Source of the DNA: an uncultured Lutibacter sp.
Lineage (GTDB): Bacteria > Bacteroidota > Bacteroidia > Flavobacteriales > Flavobacteriaceae
Assembly (NCBI RefSeq): GCF_947493565.1
Contig: NZ_CANLRG010000001.1
Coordinates: forward strand, 248,001-312,000
DNA: 64,000 nt
Direction: 5' to 3'
Part shown: positions 34,610-44,661 of the stretch, in pieces
Layout of the letters: each line of letters starts with the position of its first letter
Numbering within the stretch: the stretch's first letter is position 1
Notes under the pieces: generated by a model
Database searches by the model: none
Told to the model about the DNA's origin: nothing
The model's input: the letters and a program-made list of their open reading frames with translations, nothing else
Program-made: the position numbers and the translations under genes

Positions 34610-35578
34610 TTAAGAAATAATATGTTGTATAAATTCAAAAATTCGATGTTCACTCCAATATAATTTAGTTTTACCAAGAGCAGTGTTGAAACCAACATGT
34701 CCGCCATAAGTTGGGGTTTCTAAGCTTAAATAAGCGTGTTTGTTCGCCAATGCAAATGGATAACAATTTTCAGATAAAAAGGTATCATCCAAAGCATTGA
34801 TTAAAAGCGTTGGCTTTTGTATAGTTGGAATAAAGTGAATGGAACTAGATTGCGCGTAATAATCTTGTGCATTTTTAAATCCAAACACTGGCGCAGTAAC
34901 AGCATTATCAAATTCCATAAAATTATTAGCTTTCAATATCGCTTCTTTATTTAAAATATTGTGAGGAAATTTTTTTAGTTTTTGAAGTGATTTACTTTTT
35001 AAACTTCTTAAAAAGCGCTTTAAATAAATCCTGTTTTCCCACTTTGACAAGGCTAAAGAAGAACCTTCCAAATTACAAGGCGTTGAAATAGCAACAGCTC
35101 CTTTAATTTCGGAAGGAATATTTTGAGTTTCTCCCATGTATTTTAAGGTGATATTTCCTCCCATACTATAGCCTAATAATAAAATATTTGTATAAGAATA
35201 CTTGTTTAATACATGATGAATAATAGCGTTTACATCATCTGTTTTTCCGCTGTTATAAGAATATAAATTCAAATTATCTTCACCGCTACAACCTCTAAAA
35301 TTAACGGCTAAACAATCTATTGCTTTTGAATTTAAATAATTGACTACCGAAACTATATATTTAGATTGTGAGCTTCCTTCGAGACCGTGCAAGGCAATTA
35401 CCAAAGTTTTGGAACCTACAGTAGAAAAATCTAAGTCTAAAAAATCATTGTCAGGTGTTGGTATTCGTTCTCTACGGTAGGCAATTTGACCTTTTATAAA
35501 TAAGGTTTTATAAATAGTGTTGAAATGGGTGTTTTTAAAATAAAAAGGAGGAGTATAAGACGATTTAATGATGGGCAT
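34610..35578 (-). CDS. YheT-family alpha/beta hydrolase
   Basis: 322 residues. ALHGLEGSSQSKYI is the oxyanion region, NFRGCSGEDN follows, and the nucleophile elbow GYSMGG carries S138. The acid is probably D266 (NALDDTF) and the histidine is in GGHVGF. This matches the YheT/ABHD group of serine hydrolases (esterase or lipase of unknown substrate). Divergent from pssA with a 78-bp intergenic region. Confidence 0.9.
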   Translation of the reverse strand: MPIIKSSYTPPFYFKNTHFNTIYKTLFIKGQIAYRRERIPTPDNDFLDLDFSTVGSKTLVIALHGLEGSSQSKYIVSVVNYLNSKAIDCLAVNFRGCSGEDNLNLYSYNSGKTDDVNAIIHHVLNKYSYTNILLLGYSMGGNITLKYMGETQNIPSEIKGAVAISTPCNLEGSSLALSKWENRIYLKRFLRSLKSKSLQKLKKFPHNILNKEAILKANNFMEFDNAVTAPVFGFKNAQDYYAQSSSIHFIPTIQKPTLLINALDDTFLSENCYPFALANKHAYLSLETPTYGGHVGFNTALGKTKLYWSEHRIFEFIQHIIS

Positions 35579-35656
35579 TTAAAAGTTTTTAAAAATTTAA
35601 ATATAATTAAATCTTATTAAATAAATAGTTTATTAAATTTACGAAAATTTAACTTT

Positions 35657-36397
35657 ATGATCTATAAAAATCACCTTCCCAATGTTCTTACCTTACTTAA
35701 TTTATTATCAGGAACTATTGCTGCTATTTTTGCAGTAGAAGGGGAGTTAATTTTGGCTGCTTATTTTGTGTTTTTAGGAATATTTTTTGATTTTTTTGAT
35801 GGATTTGCAGCACGATTATTAAAAGTTCAAGGCGAGTTAGGAAAACAATTAGACTCATTAGCAGATGTAGTTACGAGTGGGGTGGTGCCAGGTATTGTGA
35901 TGTTTCAACTATTAAAAACGAAAAATAGTTTAGAAATTTTTAATACAGAAATTATATCTTGGAAAACTTCAGAGGTTGAACTTTTGCCATACGTAGGTTT
36001 GTTAATTACATTGGCAGCAGCTTACAGATTAGCAAAATTTAATATTGATGAACGTCAAACAACTTCTTTTATAGGTTTACCAACACCAGCAGCAGCTTTA
36101 GTTGTATTATCGTTACCATTAATTTTAACCTATAGTTCTTTAGAATTTGCTGTAAATTTAATTGAAAATAAGTGGTTTTTAATAGTACTTACCTTTTTAC
36201 TAAGTTTTTTAATGAATGCTGAGATTCCGTTATTTTCTTTAAAGTTTAAAGATTATACTTGGAAATCTAATAAAGTTAAGTATGTATTTGTAGGTTTTAC
36301 AGCAGTATTATGTGTGTTTTTTCAATTTGTAGCCATCCCTATGGTTATTTTATTATACGTATTAATGGCAGTACTTTTTAAGGATGCTACTAATTAG
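35657..36397 (+). CDS. pssA: CDP-diacylglycerol-serine O-phosphatidyltransferase
   Basis: Makes phosphatidylserine, the precursor of phosphatidylethanolamine, in the inner membrane. 246 residues with six to eight hydrophobic helices. The CDP-alcohol phosphotransferase motif DG-xx-AR-x8-G-x3-D-x3-D is intact from D48 to D70 (DGFAAR...GKQLDSLAD). Upstream TAAATTTACG resembles a weak -7 motif. The 3' end overlaps that of glsA by 4 bp, tail to tail. Confidence 0.93.
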   Translation: MIYKNHLPNVLTLLNLLSGTIAAIFAVEGELILAAYFVFLGIFFDFFDGFAARLLKVQGELGKQLDSLADVVTSGVVPGIVMFQLLKTKNSLEIFNTEIISWKTSEVELLPYVGLLITLAAAYRLAKFNIDERQTTSFIGLPTPAAALVVLSLPLILTYSSLEFAVNLIENKWFLIVLTFLLSFLMNAEIPLFSLKFKDYTWKSNKVKYVFVGFTAVLCVFFQFVAIPMVILLYVLMAVLFKDATN

Positions 36398-37308
36398 AAA
36401 ATTGAAGTTTGCGTTTCGGTAGTAAACAATTCTAAAAATTGAACTCCTTTGGTTGAATTTCCTTTTTTATTTAATTTTGGACTCCATACAGCAATGCTAT
36501 ATTTATGAGGGTAAATGGCAATAATGCCTCCACCAACACCGCTTTTGCCTGGTAAGCCTACTTTAAAAGCAAATTCTCCAGCTTCATCATAAAACCCACA
36601 AGATTGCATAATAGCATTGATTCTTTTGGATTTACTTTTGGAGATAATTTTTTCTTGAGTAGCAGGGCAAATGCCATGATTGGCTAAAAACAAAAATGTT
36701 TGAGAAAGTTCTTGGCACGTCATTTCAATAGAACATAAATTGAAATAAAAATCCATAATTTCATCAATATCGTTATGGATATTGTTATAGGCTTTCATTA
36801 AATTTACCAAAGCAGTATTTCGATATCCTGTTAATTTTTCAGATTCAGCAATTCTAGGACAATAATCAATGGTTTCAATTCCAGAAACTTTTCGTACAAA
36901 TTCAATAAAATCTTTTTTTGGGTTTTTTAAATGAGAAATCAAGACATCACAAATAACAATAGCGCCTGAATTGATTAGTGGATTTCTAGGAATACCACCA
37001 TCTAGTTCTAATTGAGCCAATGAATTAAAGGAAGTTCCTGAAGGTTCAACACCTACACGTTTCCATAAATGATTGTTTTCTAATTTAAAAGCTAAAACTA
37101 AAGACAATACTTTGGCAATACTTTGGATAGAAAATTTTTCATGAGCATCTCCAAAACTGTATTGCTTATTTTTTATTGTGGTTAGATGAATTCCAAATTT
37201 ATGAGGATCTACCAAACGAAGCTCAGAAATATAATCTGCAACTTCGCCACAGTTATTGAAATTTTCTAACTGCTTAACAACTCTAGCTATTATAGGTTTA
37301 TAATTCAT
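36394..37308 (-). CDS. glsA: Glutaminase
   Basis: Hydrolyses glutamine to glutamate and ammonia. 304 residues, the usual single-domain length. It belongs to the beta-lactamase-like serine fold: S63xxK66 in FSIQSIAKV, GGIPRNPLINSGAI (substrate-binding Asn), and GLPGKSGVGGGI near the C-terminus. Probably the last gene of the kdsD-tatC-CMD-lptB-glsA run (15-bp gap to lptB). Confidence 0.95.
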   Translation of the reverse strand: MNYKPIIARVVKQLENFNNCGEVADYISELRLVDPHKFGIHLTTIKNKQYSFGDAHEKFSIQSIAKVLSLVLAFKLENNHLWKRVGVEPSGTSFNSLAQLELDGGIPRNPLINSGAIVICDVLISHLKNPKKDFIEFVRKVSGIETIDYCPRIAESEKLTGYRNTALVNLMKAYNNIHNDIDEIMDFYFNLCSIEMTCQELSQTFLFLANHGICPATQEKIISKSKSKRINAIMQSCGFYDEAGEFAFKVGLPGKSGVGGGIIAIYPHKYSIAVWSPKLNKKGNSTKGVQFLELFTTETQTSIF

Positions 37309-37323
37309 AGCTGTTGAATTATT

Positions 37324-38064
37324 TTATGATGAAAACTTTTTCTTTTTAAGTTCAAAGTCTTTTCCTAAATAAACACGTCTAACAGTTTCATCTTCAGCAA
37401 GTTCTTGAGGAGTTCCTTCTTTTAAAATACCTCCTTCAAACATTAAGTAAGTTTTATCTGTAATGGCAAGAGTTTCTTGAACATTGTGGTCGGTAATTAA
37501 AATACCAATGTTTCTATCTTTTAAGTGTGCTACAATACTTTGAATATCTTCTACGGCAATGGGGTCAACACCAGCAAAAGGTTCATCTAATAAAATAAAT
37601 TTTGGGTCGGAAGCCAAGGCACGAGCAATTTCTGTTCTACGTCGTTCTCCACCTGAAAGTAAATCACCGCGATTGGTACGTACATGACCTAAGCTAAATT
37701 CTTCAATTAGAGATTCTAATTTTTTCTTTTGTTCAATTTTTGAAAGGTCGGTAAATTGTAATACGGACATAATATTGTCTTCTACCGATAATTTTCTAAA
37801 AACAGAGGCTTCTTGTGCTAAATATCCAACCCCTTGTTGTGCTCTTTTATGCATTGGAAAATCGGTAATCTCTTTATCATTTAAAAAAATGCTTCCTTCA
37901 TTGGGTTTAATCATACCAACAATCATATAAAAGGAGGTTGTTTTACCTGCTCCATTAGGTCCGAGCAACCCTACTATTTGTCCTTGTTCTACCTCTAATG
38001 AAATGCCTTTCACTACATAGCGACTCCCATATTTTTTTTTAATATTTTCGGCTCTTAATATCAT
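37324..38064 (-). CDS. lptB: LPS export ABC transporter ATP-binding protein
   Basis: Drives LPS extraction from the inner membrane with LptFG. Starting at 38064 ([15 protein letters not shown]) gives 246 residues, the usual size; a start at 38115 would run into the upstream gene. Walker A is GPNGAGKT (35-42), Q-loop LAQEASVF, signature [15 protein letters not shown], Walker [14 protein letters not shown], and the switch histidine follows in ITDHN. LptF/G/C are not in the window. Confidence 0.95.
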   Translation of the reverse strand: MILRAENIKKKYGSRYVVKGISLEVEQGQIVGLLGPNGAGKTTSFYMIVGMIKPNEGSIFLNDKEITDFPMHKRAQQGVGYLAQEASVFRKLSVEDNIMSVLQFTDLSKIEQKKKLESLIEEFSLGHVRTNRGDLLSGGERRRTEIARALASDPKFILLDEPFAGVDPIAVEDIQSIVAHLKDRNIGILITDHNVQETLAITDKTYLMFEGGILKEGTPQELAEDETVRRVYLGKDFELKKKKFSS

Positions 38065-38078
38065 TGTTGTTTTACTTT

Positions 38079-38435
38079 TTAGCGATTTGTATGATTGTAC
38101 TCTAATGCTTCCCAAAACTCATAAGCCCTTCTTAAATGTGGAATTACAATGGTTCCACCTACCAAAGTAGCAATAGAGAGTGTTTCCATCACTTCTTCTT
38201 TAGAAGCTCCTTGTTTAAAAGCCGTTTCTAGATGGTATTTTATGCAGTCATCACAACGAAGTACTGCAGATGCTACCAAGCCTAGTAATTCTTTTGTTTT
38301 AACGTCTAAATGACCACTTTTGTAAGCATTGGTATCTAAATTAAATATTCTTTTGATAACTTTATTGTCATCAGATAAAATTTTATCGTTCATTTTTTGA
38401 CGATAAGCATTGAATTCTTCTATTTGATTAGGCAT
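38079..38435 (-). CDS. Carboxymuconolactone decarboxylase-family (AhpD-like) protein
   Basis: 118 residues from ATG 38435 ([15 protein letters not shown]); 38459 is an alternative start further inside tatC. It is an all-helical CMD domain with the redox/CxxC-type motif [19 protein letters not shown] (Cys-x-x-Cys and His), as in AhpD-like proteins. Function is unassigned, perhaps peroxide or thiol chemistry. It overlaps the tatC end by 8 bp. Confidence 0.88.
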   Translation of the reverse strand: MPNQIEEFNAYRQKMNDKILSDDNKVIKRIFNLDTNAYKSGHLDVKTKELLGLVASAVLRCDDCIKYHLETAFKQGASKEEVMETLSIATLVGGTIVIPHLRRAYEFWEALEYNHTNR

Positions 38436-39249
38436 TTTCTTGTTCTCTTTTACGTTCACGTTTTAGTACTATTTTTGAGATATATATACTCACTTCATAC
38501 AACAATAAAATAGGGATAGCTACAATTATTTGACTAATGATATCAGGTGGTGTAATAACCGCAGCTAAAATTAGTACTAATACCAAGGCATGTTTTCTAT
38601 ATTTTCTTAAAAATTCTGGAGTAATCAAGCCCATTTTGGTTAAAAAGTACATAATAATTGGCAATTCAAAAATTAAGCCAGAAGCTAGTGTTGAGGATCT
38701 TACCAAAGCAATATAAGAACCAATTTTTATGTTTCTTTCTACCATATCACTGATGGAATAATTTCCTAAAAAGTTCACTGAAAGCGGTGTAACTACATAG
38801 TATCCAAATAATACTCCAATGAAAAATAAAAAAGAGGAAATAATGATAAAGCTTTTAGCTCCTTTACGTTCTTTTTCATACAAACCAGGGCTAATAAATT
38901 TCCAAAATTCCCAAATAATAAATGGAAAGGCAATAATAAAACCTGCTGTAATTGAAGTCCATATATGCACACTAAACTGTTCAGCCATTGCTAAACTTTG
39001 AAACGTAAAAGGAATATCATCAATACACAAACCATCGGTTCCAAAGAATTTAGACACCTTACAAAAGAATTGGTAGGTGAAAAAATCAGCATTTTTAGGT
39101 GCAAAGATAATTTTGTTAAAAATAAAATCTTTCATTAAAAAAGCAATAATAGCAACCAACATTACTGCAAAAGTTGAACGTACTAAATGCCATCTTAACT
39201 CTTCAACATGGTCTAAAAACGACATGTCTTTTTCTTCTTTTTTTGCCAT
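38428..39249 (-). CDS. tatC: Sec-independent protein translocase TatC
   Basis: Receptor of the twin-arginine export pathway. 273 residues with six membrane helices. The N-terminal conserved region is SFLDHVEELRWHLVRS, the periplasmic loop contains the usual long insertion, and FELPIIMYFLTKMGLI and TPPDIISQIIVAIPILLLYE are family hallmarks. No TatA gene is nearby. Separated from kdsD by one base. Confidence 0.96.
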   Translation of the reverse strand: MAKKEEKDMSFLDHVEELRWHLVRSTFAVMLVAIIAFLMKDFIFNKIIFAPKNADFFTYQFFCKVSKFFGTDGLCIDDIPFTFQSLAMAEQFSVHIWTSITAGFIIAFPFIIWEFWKFISPGLYEKERKGAKSFIIISSFLFFIGVLFGYYVVTPLSVNFLGNYSISDMVERNIKIGSYIALVRSSTLASGLIFELPIIMYFLTKMGLITPEFLRKYRKHALVLVLILAAVITPPDIISQIIVAIPILLLYEVSIYISKIVLKRERKREQENA

Positions 39250-39250
39250 T

Positions 39251-40216
39251 TTAAAAAATTCCTTCTTTTAATAAATCATGCAAATGTACAACTCCTACAT
39301 ATTTTAAATCATCCACAACTAATATTTGTGTAATATTATTTGATTCCATCGTTTCTAAAGCTTCGATTGCCATGGCATCTACTTGAATTGTTTTAGGACT
39401 TTTACTCATAATATCACAAGCTGTTAATTTACTAATATCTGTATTGTCTTTTAACATTCTTCTTAAATCACCATCGGTGATGATACCAACAATTTTATTA
39501 TTTTCTATAACTGCTGTAGTACCTAAACGCTTTTTTGAAATTTCAATAATAACATCTTTAATTGGAGTTGAAGGTTGTACTTGAGGGAGTTCATTTTTAT
39601 CAATTAAATCATGAACTCTTAAATATAATTTTTTACCCAAAGCTCCACCTGGATGATATTTAGCAAAATCTTTACTTGAAAAATTATTTAATTCTAACAA
39701 GCACACTGCCAACGCATCACCAATTACCAATTGTGCTGTAGTACTTGTTGTAGGAGCAAGGTTATTAGGACAGGCTTCTTTTTCAACAAATGAGTTTAAA
39801 ACAAAGTTGGAGTTTGTGCCTAAATAAGAACTGATGTTTCCAGTAATGGCTATGATTTTGTTCCCGTAATTTTTAATTAATGGTACTAAAACTTTAATTT
39901 CAGGGGTATTCCCGCTTTTAGAGATACATATTACTACATCATTTTTTTGAATAGTTCCTAAATCTCCGTGGATAGCATCTGCAGCGTGCATAAAAATTGC
40001 AGGTGTTCCAGTAGAGTTAAAAGTAGCCACAATTTTTTGAGCAATAATAGCACTTTTCCCAATACCGGTAATAATAACTCTTCCTTTAGACTCTTGAATA
40101 AAATTTACTGCATTTTCAAAATCTTCCGTTAAAAAATTTATTAAATTCGCAATTGCTTTACTTTCGGCTTTAATTGTTTGTTTAGCAGTCTCAATAATTG
40201 TACTTTTATTTTTCAA
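39251..40216 (-). CDS. kdsD: D-arabinose-5-phosphate isomerase (KpsF/GutQ family)
   Basis: Makes arabinose 5-phosphate for Kdo, the inner-core LPS sugar. 321 residues: N-terminal SIS sugar-isomerase domain (about 35-185) with ITGIGKSAIIAQKIVATFNSTG and ICISKSGNTPEI, a GGALGKKL linker, then two CBS domains (about 205-321). Likely first gene of the minus-strand operon with tatC and lptB. Confidence 0.95.
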   Translation of the reverse strand: MKNKSTIIETAKQTIKAESKAIANLINFLTEDFENAVNFIQESKGRVIITGIGKSAIIAQKIVATFNSTGTPAIFMHAADAIHGDLGTIQKNDVVICISKSGNTPEIKVLVPLIKNYGNKIIAITGNISSYLGTNSNFVLNSFVEKEACPNNLAPTTSTTAQLVIGDALAVCLLELNNFSSKDFAKYHPGGALGKKLYLRVHDLIDKNELPQVQPSTPIKDVIIEISKKRLGTTAVIENNKIVGIITDGDLRRMLKDNTDISKLTACDIMSKSPKTIQVDAMAIEALETMESNNITQILVVDDLKYVGVVHLHDLLKEGIF

Positions 40217-40263
40217 TTGATTTAGGTTTTCTATTAAAAAAATGTTTTATCTTTATTAGCTAA

Positions 40264-40271
40264 CAAAAATA
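40264..40271 (-). promoter_or_regulatory. Possible kdsD promoter (TATTTTTG on the minus strand)
   Basis: CAAAAATA on the plus strand reads TATTTTTG on the minus strand, 48 bp before the kdsD start. No clear -33 TTG at the expected distance. Confidence 0.4.
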
Positions 40272-40402
40272 AATTTATTTAATTAGAAATTGAATAAACT
40301 GCCGAAAAAAAAGCAAAAGTCAGAAATTTGTAAAATTAAATATTCACTAAAAATTAAAAATAGTTTAAATTCTAAAATAGAAACAACTATACAGAAAAGA
40401 CC

Positions 40403-42601
40403 ATGAATAGTAAAGAAGTTGATTTACACAAGGCTTTGAAAAAGTACTTTGGATTTAATAATTTTAAAGGTTTACAAGAAGATGTTATTACAAGTATCAT
40501 TCAAGGAAGTGATACTTTTGTTATTATGCCTACCGGAGGGGGAAAATCTTTATGTTATCAGTTACCGGCATTAGTAAAAGATGGAACTGCTATAGTAGTT
40601 TCACCATTAATTGCCTTGATGAAAAATCAGGTTGATGCCATACGAGGAATTTCAGACAACAAAGGAATAGCGCATGTATTAAATTCTTCGTTAAATAAAA
40701 CTGAAGTAGCGCAAGTGAAAAGTGATATTGAAAATGGGATTACTAAATTATTATACGTTGCCCCAGAATCACTTATAAAAGAGGAATATATAGATTTTTT
40801 AAAATCTCAAAACATTTCATTTGTAGCCATTGATGAAGCGCATTGTATTTCAGAATGGGGACATGATTTTAGACCAGAATATCGTAATTTAAGAGCTATT
40901 ATTGAAAAGATTGATAATGTTCCTTTAATTGGACTTACTGCTACAGCTACCCAAAAAGTACAAGATGATATTATAAAAACGCTGGGAATGTCTAATGCTA
41001 AAACATTTAAAGCATCATTTAACAGACCCAATTTATTTTATGATGTACGTCCTAAAACAAAAAACATTGAAGGAGATATTATTAGGTTTATTAGACAGCA
41101 TACCGGTAAATCTGGAATTATCTATTGTTTAAGTCGTAAAAAAGTTGAAGAGATTGCTCAATTATTACAAGTAAATGGCATAAAAGCAGTGCCTTATCAT
41201 GCGGGTTTAGATGCCAAAACAAGAGCCAAGCATCAAGATATGTTTTTAATGGAAGATGTAGATGTGGTAGTAGCTACCATTGCTTTTGGTATGGGAATAG
41301 ACAAGCCAGATGTGCGTTTTGTAATTCATCATGACATTCCTAAAAGTTTGGAAAGTTATTACCAAGAAACAGGTAGAGCAGGACGTGATGGTGGTGAAGG
41401 GTATTGTTTGGCGTATTATGCTTATAAAGACATTGAAAAATTAGAAAAATTCTTATCTGGAAAACCTATAGCTGAACAAGAAATAGGAAACGCTTTGCTA
41501 CAAGAAGTGGTGGGTTATGCAGAAACCTCCATGTCTCGAAGAAAATATTTGCTTCATTATTTTGGAGAAGATTTTGATGAAGTAAATGGTTTAGGTGCTG
41601 AGATGGATGATAATGTTAAAAACCCTAAGAAAAAACATGAAGCCAAGGATGAACTTAAAAAATTATTAGAGGTAGTTCGTGATACCAATCAAAAATACAA
41701 AGCTAAAGAATTGGTAAATACTTTAATAGGAAAGGTAAATGCACTTTTAAAATCGCATAAAACAGATACACAACCATTTTTTGGTTCTGGAAAAAACCAT
41801 GAAGGTTTTTATTGGATGGCTTTAATTAGACAAGCACTAGTAGCTGGTTATATTAGAAAAGAAATTGAACAATACGGAGTTGTTAAAATAACGGACAAAG
41901 GATTGGATTATATTAAAAATCCAGTTTCATTTTTAATGACCGAAGATCATCAATATGAAGAAGATGATACTACAAATGTTGTTACTAATGAAAAAGGAGG
42001 AGGAGCCGCTGCCGATGAAACTTTAGTTAAGTTATTAAAAGATTTACAGAAATCTGTTGCTAAAAAACATGGAGTACCTCCATACGCAGTTTTTCAAGAA
42101 ATGTCTTTAGAAGATATGGCTTTAAAATATCCAATTACCATGGATGAACTCAAGAATATTTATGGTGTGGGTGAGGGAAAAGCTAGTAAATTTGGAAAGC
42201 CTTTTATTCAGCTGATTTCTAAATACGTTGAAGAAAACGATGTAATGAGACCTGATGATTTTGTAGTTAAAAGTACGGGTGTAAATTCTGGACTTAAGCT
42301 ATTTATTATTCAAAATACAGATCGTAAAATTCCATTGCAAGATATCGCTAAATCTAAAGGTTTAACATTTAGTGAATTAATTGAAGAAATGCAACGCATT
42401 GTGTATAGTGGTACTAAAATTAATATTGATTATTGTATAGATGAATTGTTAGATGAAGATCAACAAGAAGAAATTTTTGAGTATTTTATGGAATCTGAAA
42501 ATGATAGAATTCAAGATGCTTTAGATGAATTTGATGGGGAATATGATGATGAAGAACTTCGTTTAATGAGAATTAAGTTCATTAGTCAAGTAGCAAATTA
42601 A
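40403..42601 (+). CDS. recQ: ATP-dependent DNA helicase RecQ (zinc-cysteine-less)
   Basis: 3'-5' helicase of recombination and fork repair. 732 residues. Walker A is MPTGGGKS (42-49), DEAH box IDEAHCISEWGHDFRPEYR, motif VI QETGRAGRDG. A winged-helix RQC part follows, then an HRDC domain (about 540-620, LKDLQKSVAKKHGVPPYAVF) and a C-terminal acidic extension. Where E. coli RecQ has its four zinc-binding cysteines after ETSMSRRKYLLHYFGE, this protein has none (FDEVNGLGAEMDDNVKN). The rest is conserved, so it is probably active. A terminator follows. Confidence 0.95.
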   Translation: MNSKEVDLHKALKKYFGFNNFKGLQEDVITSIIQGSDTFVIMPTGGGKSLCYQLPALVKDGTAIVVSPLIALMKNQVDAIRGISDNKGIAHVLNSSLNKTEVAQVKSDIENGITKLLYVAPESLIKEEYIDFLKSQNISFVAIDEAHCISEWGHDFRPEYRNLRAIIEKIDNVPLIGLTATATQKVQDDIIKTLGMSNAKTFKASFNRPNLFYDVRPKTKNIEGDIIRFIRQHTGKSGIIYCLSRKKVEEIAQLLQVNGIKAVPYHAGLDAKTRAKHQDMFLMEDVDVVVATIAFGMGIDKPDVRFVIHHDIPKSLESYYQETGRAGRDGGEGYCLAYYAYKDIEKLEKFLSGKPIAEQEIGNALLQEVVGYAETSMSRRKYLLHYFGEDFDEVNGLGAEMDDNVKNPKKKHEAKDELKKLLEVVRDTNQKYKAKELVNTLIGKVNALLKSHKTDTQPFFGSGKNHEGFYWMALIRQALVAGYIRKEIEQYGVVKITDKGLDYIKNPVSFLMTEDHQYEEDDTTNVVTNEKGGGAAADETLVKLLKDLQKSVAKKHGVPPYAVFQEMSLEDMALKYPITMDELKNIYGVGEGKASKFGKPFIQLISKYVEENDVMRPDDFVVKSTGVNSGLKLFIIQNTDRKIPLQDIAKSKGLTFSELIEEMQRIVYSGTKINIDYCIDELLDEDQQEEIFEYFMESENDRIQDALDEFDGEYDDEELRLMRIKFISQVAN

Positions 42602-42723
42602 AATTGAATTTATTATTTGCATAGAATTATGAGTTATAGCTAATATTCTACAGAGTTTAATTCATTAATTCACTATTTTTTTAGCAATTTTAAAATTAAG
42701 TTTTAAATTTTATAAAATATACC

Positions 42724-42749
42724 AAGCCCTTTATTTTGAGGGCTTTTTT
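42724..42749 (+). terminator. Rho-independent terminator downstream of recQ
   Basis: AAGCCCT-TTATTTTG-AGGGCT followed by a run of six T. It lies 123 bp after the recQ stop codon; the stretch between (42602-42723) holds nothing recognisable. Confidence 0.85.
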
Positions 42750-42810
42750 AGTGTTCCTATATAGAATTAATGGTAAATTTACGCATTTTTAAAAATTAAT
42801 TTAACTTAGA

Positions 42811-43989
42811 ATGAGCGCTCTAAAATCAATAAAACAATCAAATTTTTTACAACAAAGACGCTATGAAGCTATCCTGTTTTTAGCAGTATTTTTTGGAATA
42901 TTTGGATACATAGGCACCACAATGGGTGTAACAAATATGCTCAATACAATTATGAACACTGCATGGGATTTATTAATGAACACCGTGTTTTATATTATGG
43001 GAATTACGGTATTGTCTGGAGCATTAGGGAAACTATTAATTGAATTTGGAGTTGTGCGTTTGCTTGAAATAATTTTAGCACCATTAATGAGACCTTTATT
43101 TAATTTACCAGGCGTAGCTTCATTGGCAGGGGTGTTAACTTTTTTATCGGATAATCCAGCCATTATAAGTTTATCTAACGATAAAAGTTTTAATAAATAT
43201 TTTAAAAAAGTTGAATTAATTTCACTAACAAATTTTGGAACAGCCTTTGGAATGGGGTTGATAGTGATTACCTTTATGTCTACTTTAAAGATACCAGGTA
43301 ATACTGAAAATTTATTTTTAGCAGCCATGATTGGTCTTTTTGGAGCCATCACAGGAGCTATTATTTCTACTAGGTTAATGCAATTTTTAATTAAAAATAA
43401 AATTGGTCAAACTTCAACTGATGAAACAGTTGAGTTAGATGAAACAATCAGTTTTAAATCTGAAGGAGGTGTATTTATAAGATTTTTAAATTCAATTTTA
43501 GATGGAGGAAAATCAGGAGTTAATCTAGGACTAGCAATTATACCAGGCGTGTTGATAATTTCTACCATGGTAATGATGCTTACTTTTGGAGTTAAAGATG
43601 CCGCAATTGGCTACCAAGGTCTTGCGTATGAGGGAGTACCATTACTACCTGAACTAGCTGGTAAAATTTGGTGGCTTTTTGAAGGGTTATTTGGATTTGA
43701 AAGTCCTGAATTAATAGCATTTCCAATAACCTCATTAGGTGCTGTTGGAGCTTCTCTATCTTTAGTAAAAGCATTTATAGCAGATGGGATTGTAACAGGA
43801 GATACTATCGCTGTATTTACTGCAATGGGAATGTGTTGGAGTGGTTACTTAAGCACCCATACAGCAATGTTAGATACTTTGAAATTTAGAGAGCTAACTT
43901 CAAAAGCACTTTTATCACACACCATTGGTGGTATTTTTGCAGGGGTAGTTGCTCATTATTGTTATACTGCAGTTTACTATTTTATTTAA
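42811..43989 (+). CDS. Nucleoside-recognition (Gate) domain membrane protein
   Basis: 392 residues with about nine or ten hydrophobic helices. It has the duplicated Gate/nucleoside-recognition fold: MNTVFYIMGITVLSGALGKLL and the signature FLSDNPAIISLS, with a second half around GVNLGLAIIPGVLIISTMVMM. Related proteins include spore maturation proteins SpmA/B and NupC-like transporters. Probably a transporter; substrate unknown. Its end abuts the ZIP gene tail to tail with no gap. Confidence 0.85.
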   Translation: MSALKSIKQSNFLQQRRYEAILFLAVFFGIFGYIGTTMGVTNMLNTIMNTAWDLLMNTVFYIMGITVLSGALGKLLIEFGVVRLLEIILAPLMRPLFNLPGVASLAGVLTFLSDNPAIISLSNDKSFNKYFKKVELISLTNFGTAFGMGLIVITFMSTLKIPGNTENLFLAAMIGLFGAITGAIISTRLMQFLIKNKIGQTSTDETVELDETISFKSEGGVFIRFLNSILDGGKSGVNLGLAIIPGVLIISTMVMMLTFGVKDAAIGYQGLAYEGVPLLPELAGKIWWLFEGLFGFESPELIAFPITSLGAVGASLSLVKAFIADGIVTGDTIAVFTAMGMCWSGYLSTHTAMLDTLKFRELTSKALLSHTIGGIFAGVVAHYCYTAVYYFI

Positions 43990-44661
43990 TTATGCCAAAT
44001 ATGCCACAAGCATTCCTATAATAATTGAAATAAATTTGAGTAAATTAAATTTGTGGTCTTTAGATGTTTCAAATAAAATAATAGTTGAAATATGTAAGAA
44101 AATTCCAATAATTATAGCTGTAATTTCAGTTTTATAAGTAATTAATAATGAAATATTTTCTCCAGCCAAACTACCTAATGGAGACATCAATGAAAAGGCC
44201 AGTAAAAAAAGTACGGCTTTATTTTTAGCAATTCCAGATTTGACAAAGAAAGTTCCTAAAATAATTGCTATTGGAACTTTATGTACTACAATGGCCCATA
44301 GTAAATGTTCATGATGGTGGTTATGTGCTAAAGGAATACCTTCCATAAAAGCGTGTAAGCAAATGCTTACAAATAAAGCCCAAGGAAAGGTCATATTTTC
44401 TTGAATGTGAATATGACCATGTTCAGCACCTTTTGAAAAGAAATCTAAGATTAACTGTAATAATAAGCCTAATAGAATATAAAGTCCTACATTGACATTG
44501 CCAATATTGTAAACTTCAGGAAATAAATGAAGAATAGTAATTGAAAGTAAATAGGCTCCACTAAAAGCCAATAAAAGTTGTACTGTTTTTGCGCTAGGTT
44601 TTAAGCCAAAAACAATACTAATTCCTATTAAAACCGATAAAATTAATGCGATATATGTCAT
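43990..44661 (-). CDS. ZIP family divalent metal transporter
   Basis: 223 residues, seven or eight helices. The metal-site helices carry HAFMEGIPLAHNHHHEHLLW and VVHKVPIAIILGTFF (the HxxxEGI and HKxP motifs of ZIP proteins). A histidine-containing loop (EHGHIHIQE) lies before helix 4. It likely imports zinc or another divalent metal. It overlaps the methyltransferase upstream by 4 bp (ATGA). Confidence 0.9.
   Translation of the reverse strand: MTYIALILSVLIGISIVFGLKPSAKTVQLLLAFSGAYLLSITILHLFPEVYNIGNVNVGLYILLGLLLQLILDFFSKGAEHGHIHIQENMTFPWALFVSICLHAFMEGIPLAHNHHHEHLLWAIVVHKVPIAIILGTFFVKSGIAKNKAVLFLLAFSLMSPLGSLAGENISLLITYKTEITAIIIGIFLHISTIILFETSKDHKFNLLKFISIIIGMLVAYLA

Noticed and set aside
42990-43352. 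120-codon minus-strand frame inside the Gate-domain gene
   Set aside because: Antisense shadow of a clearly conserved membrane protein gene.
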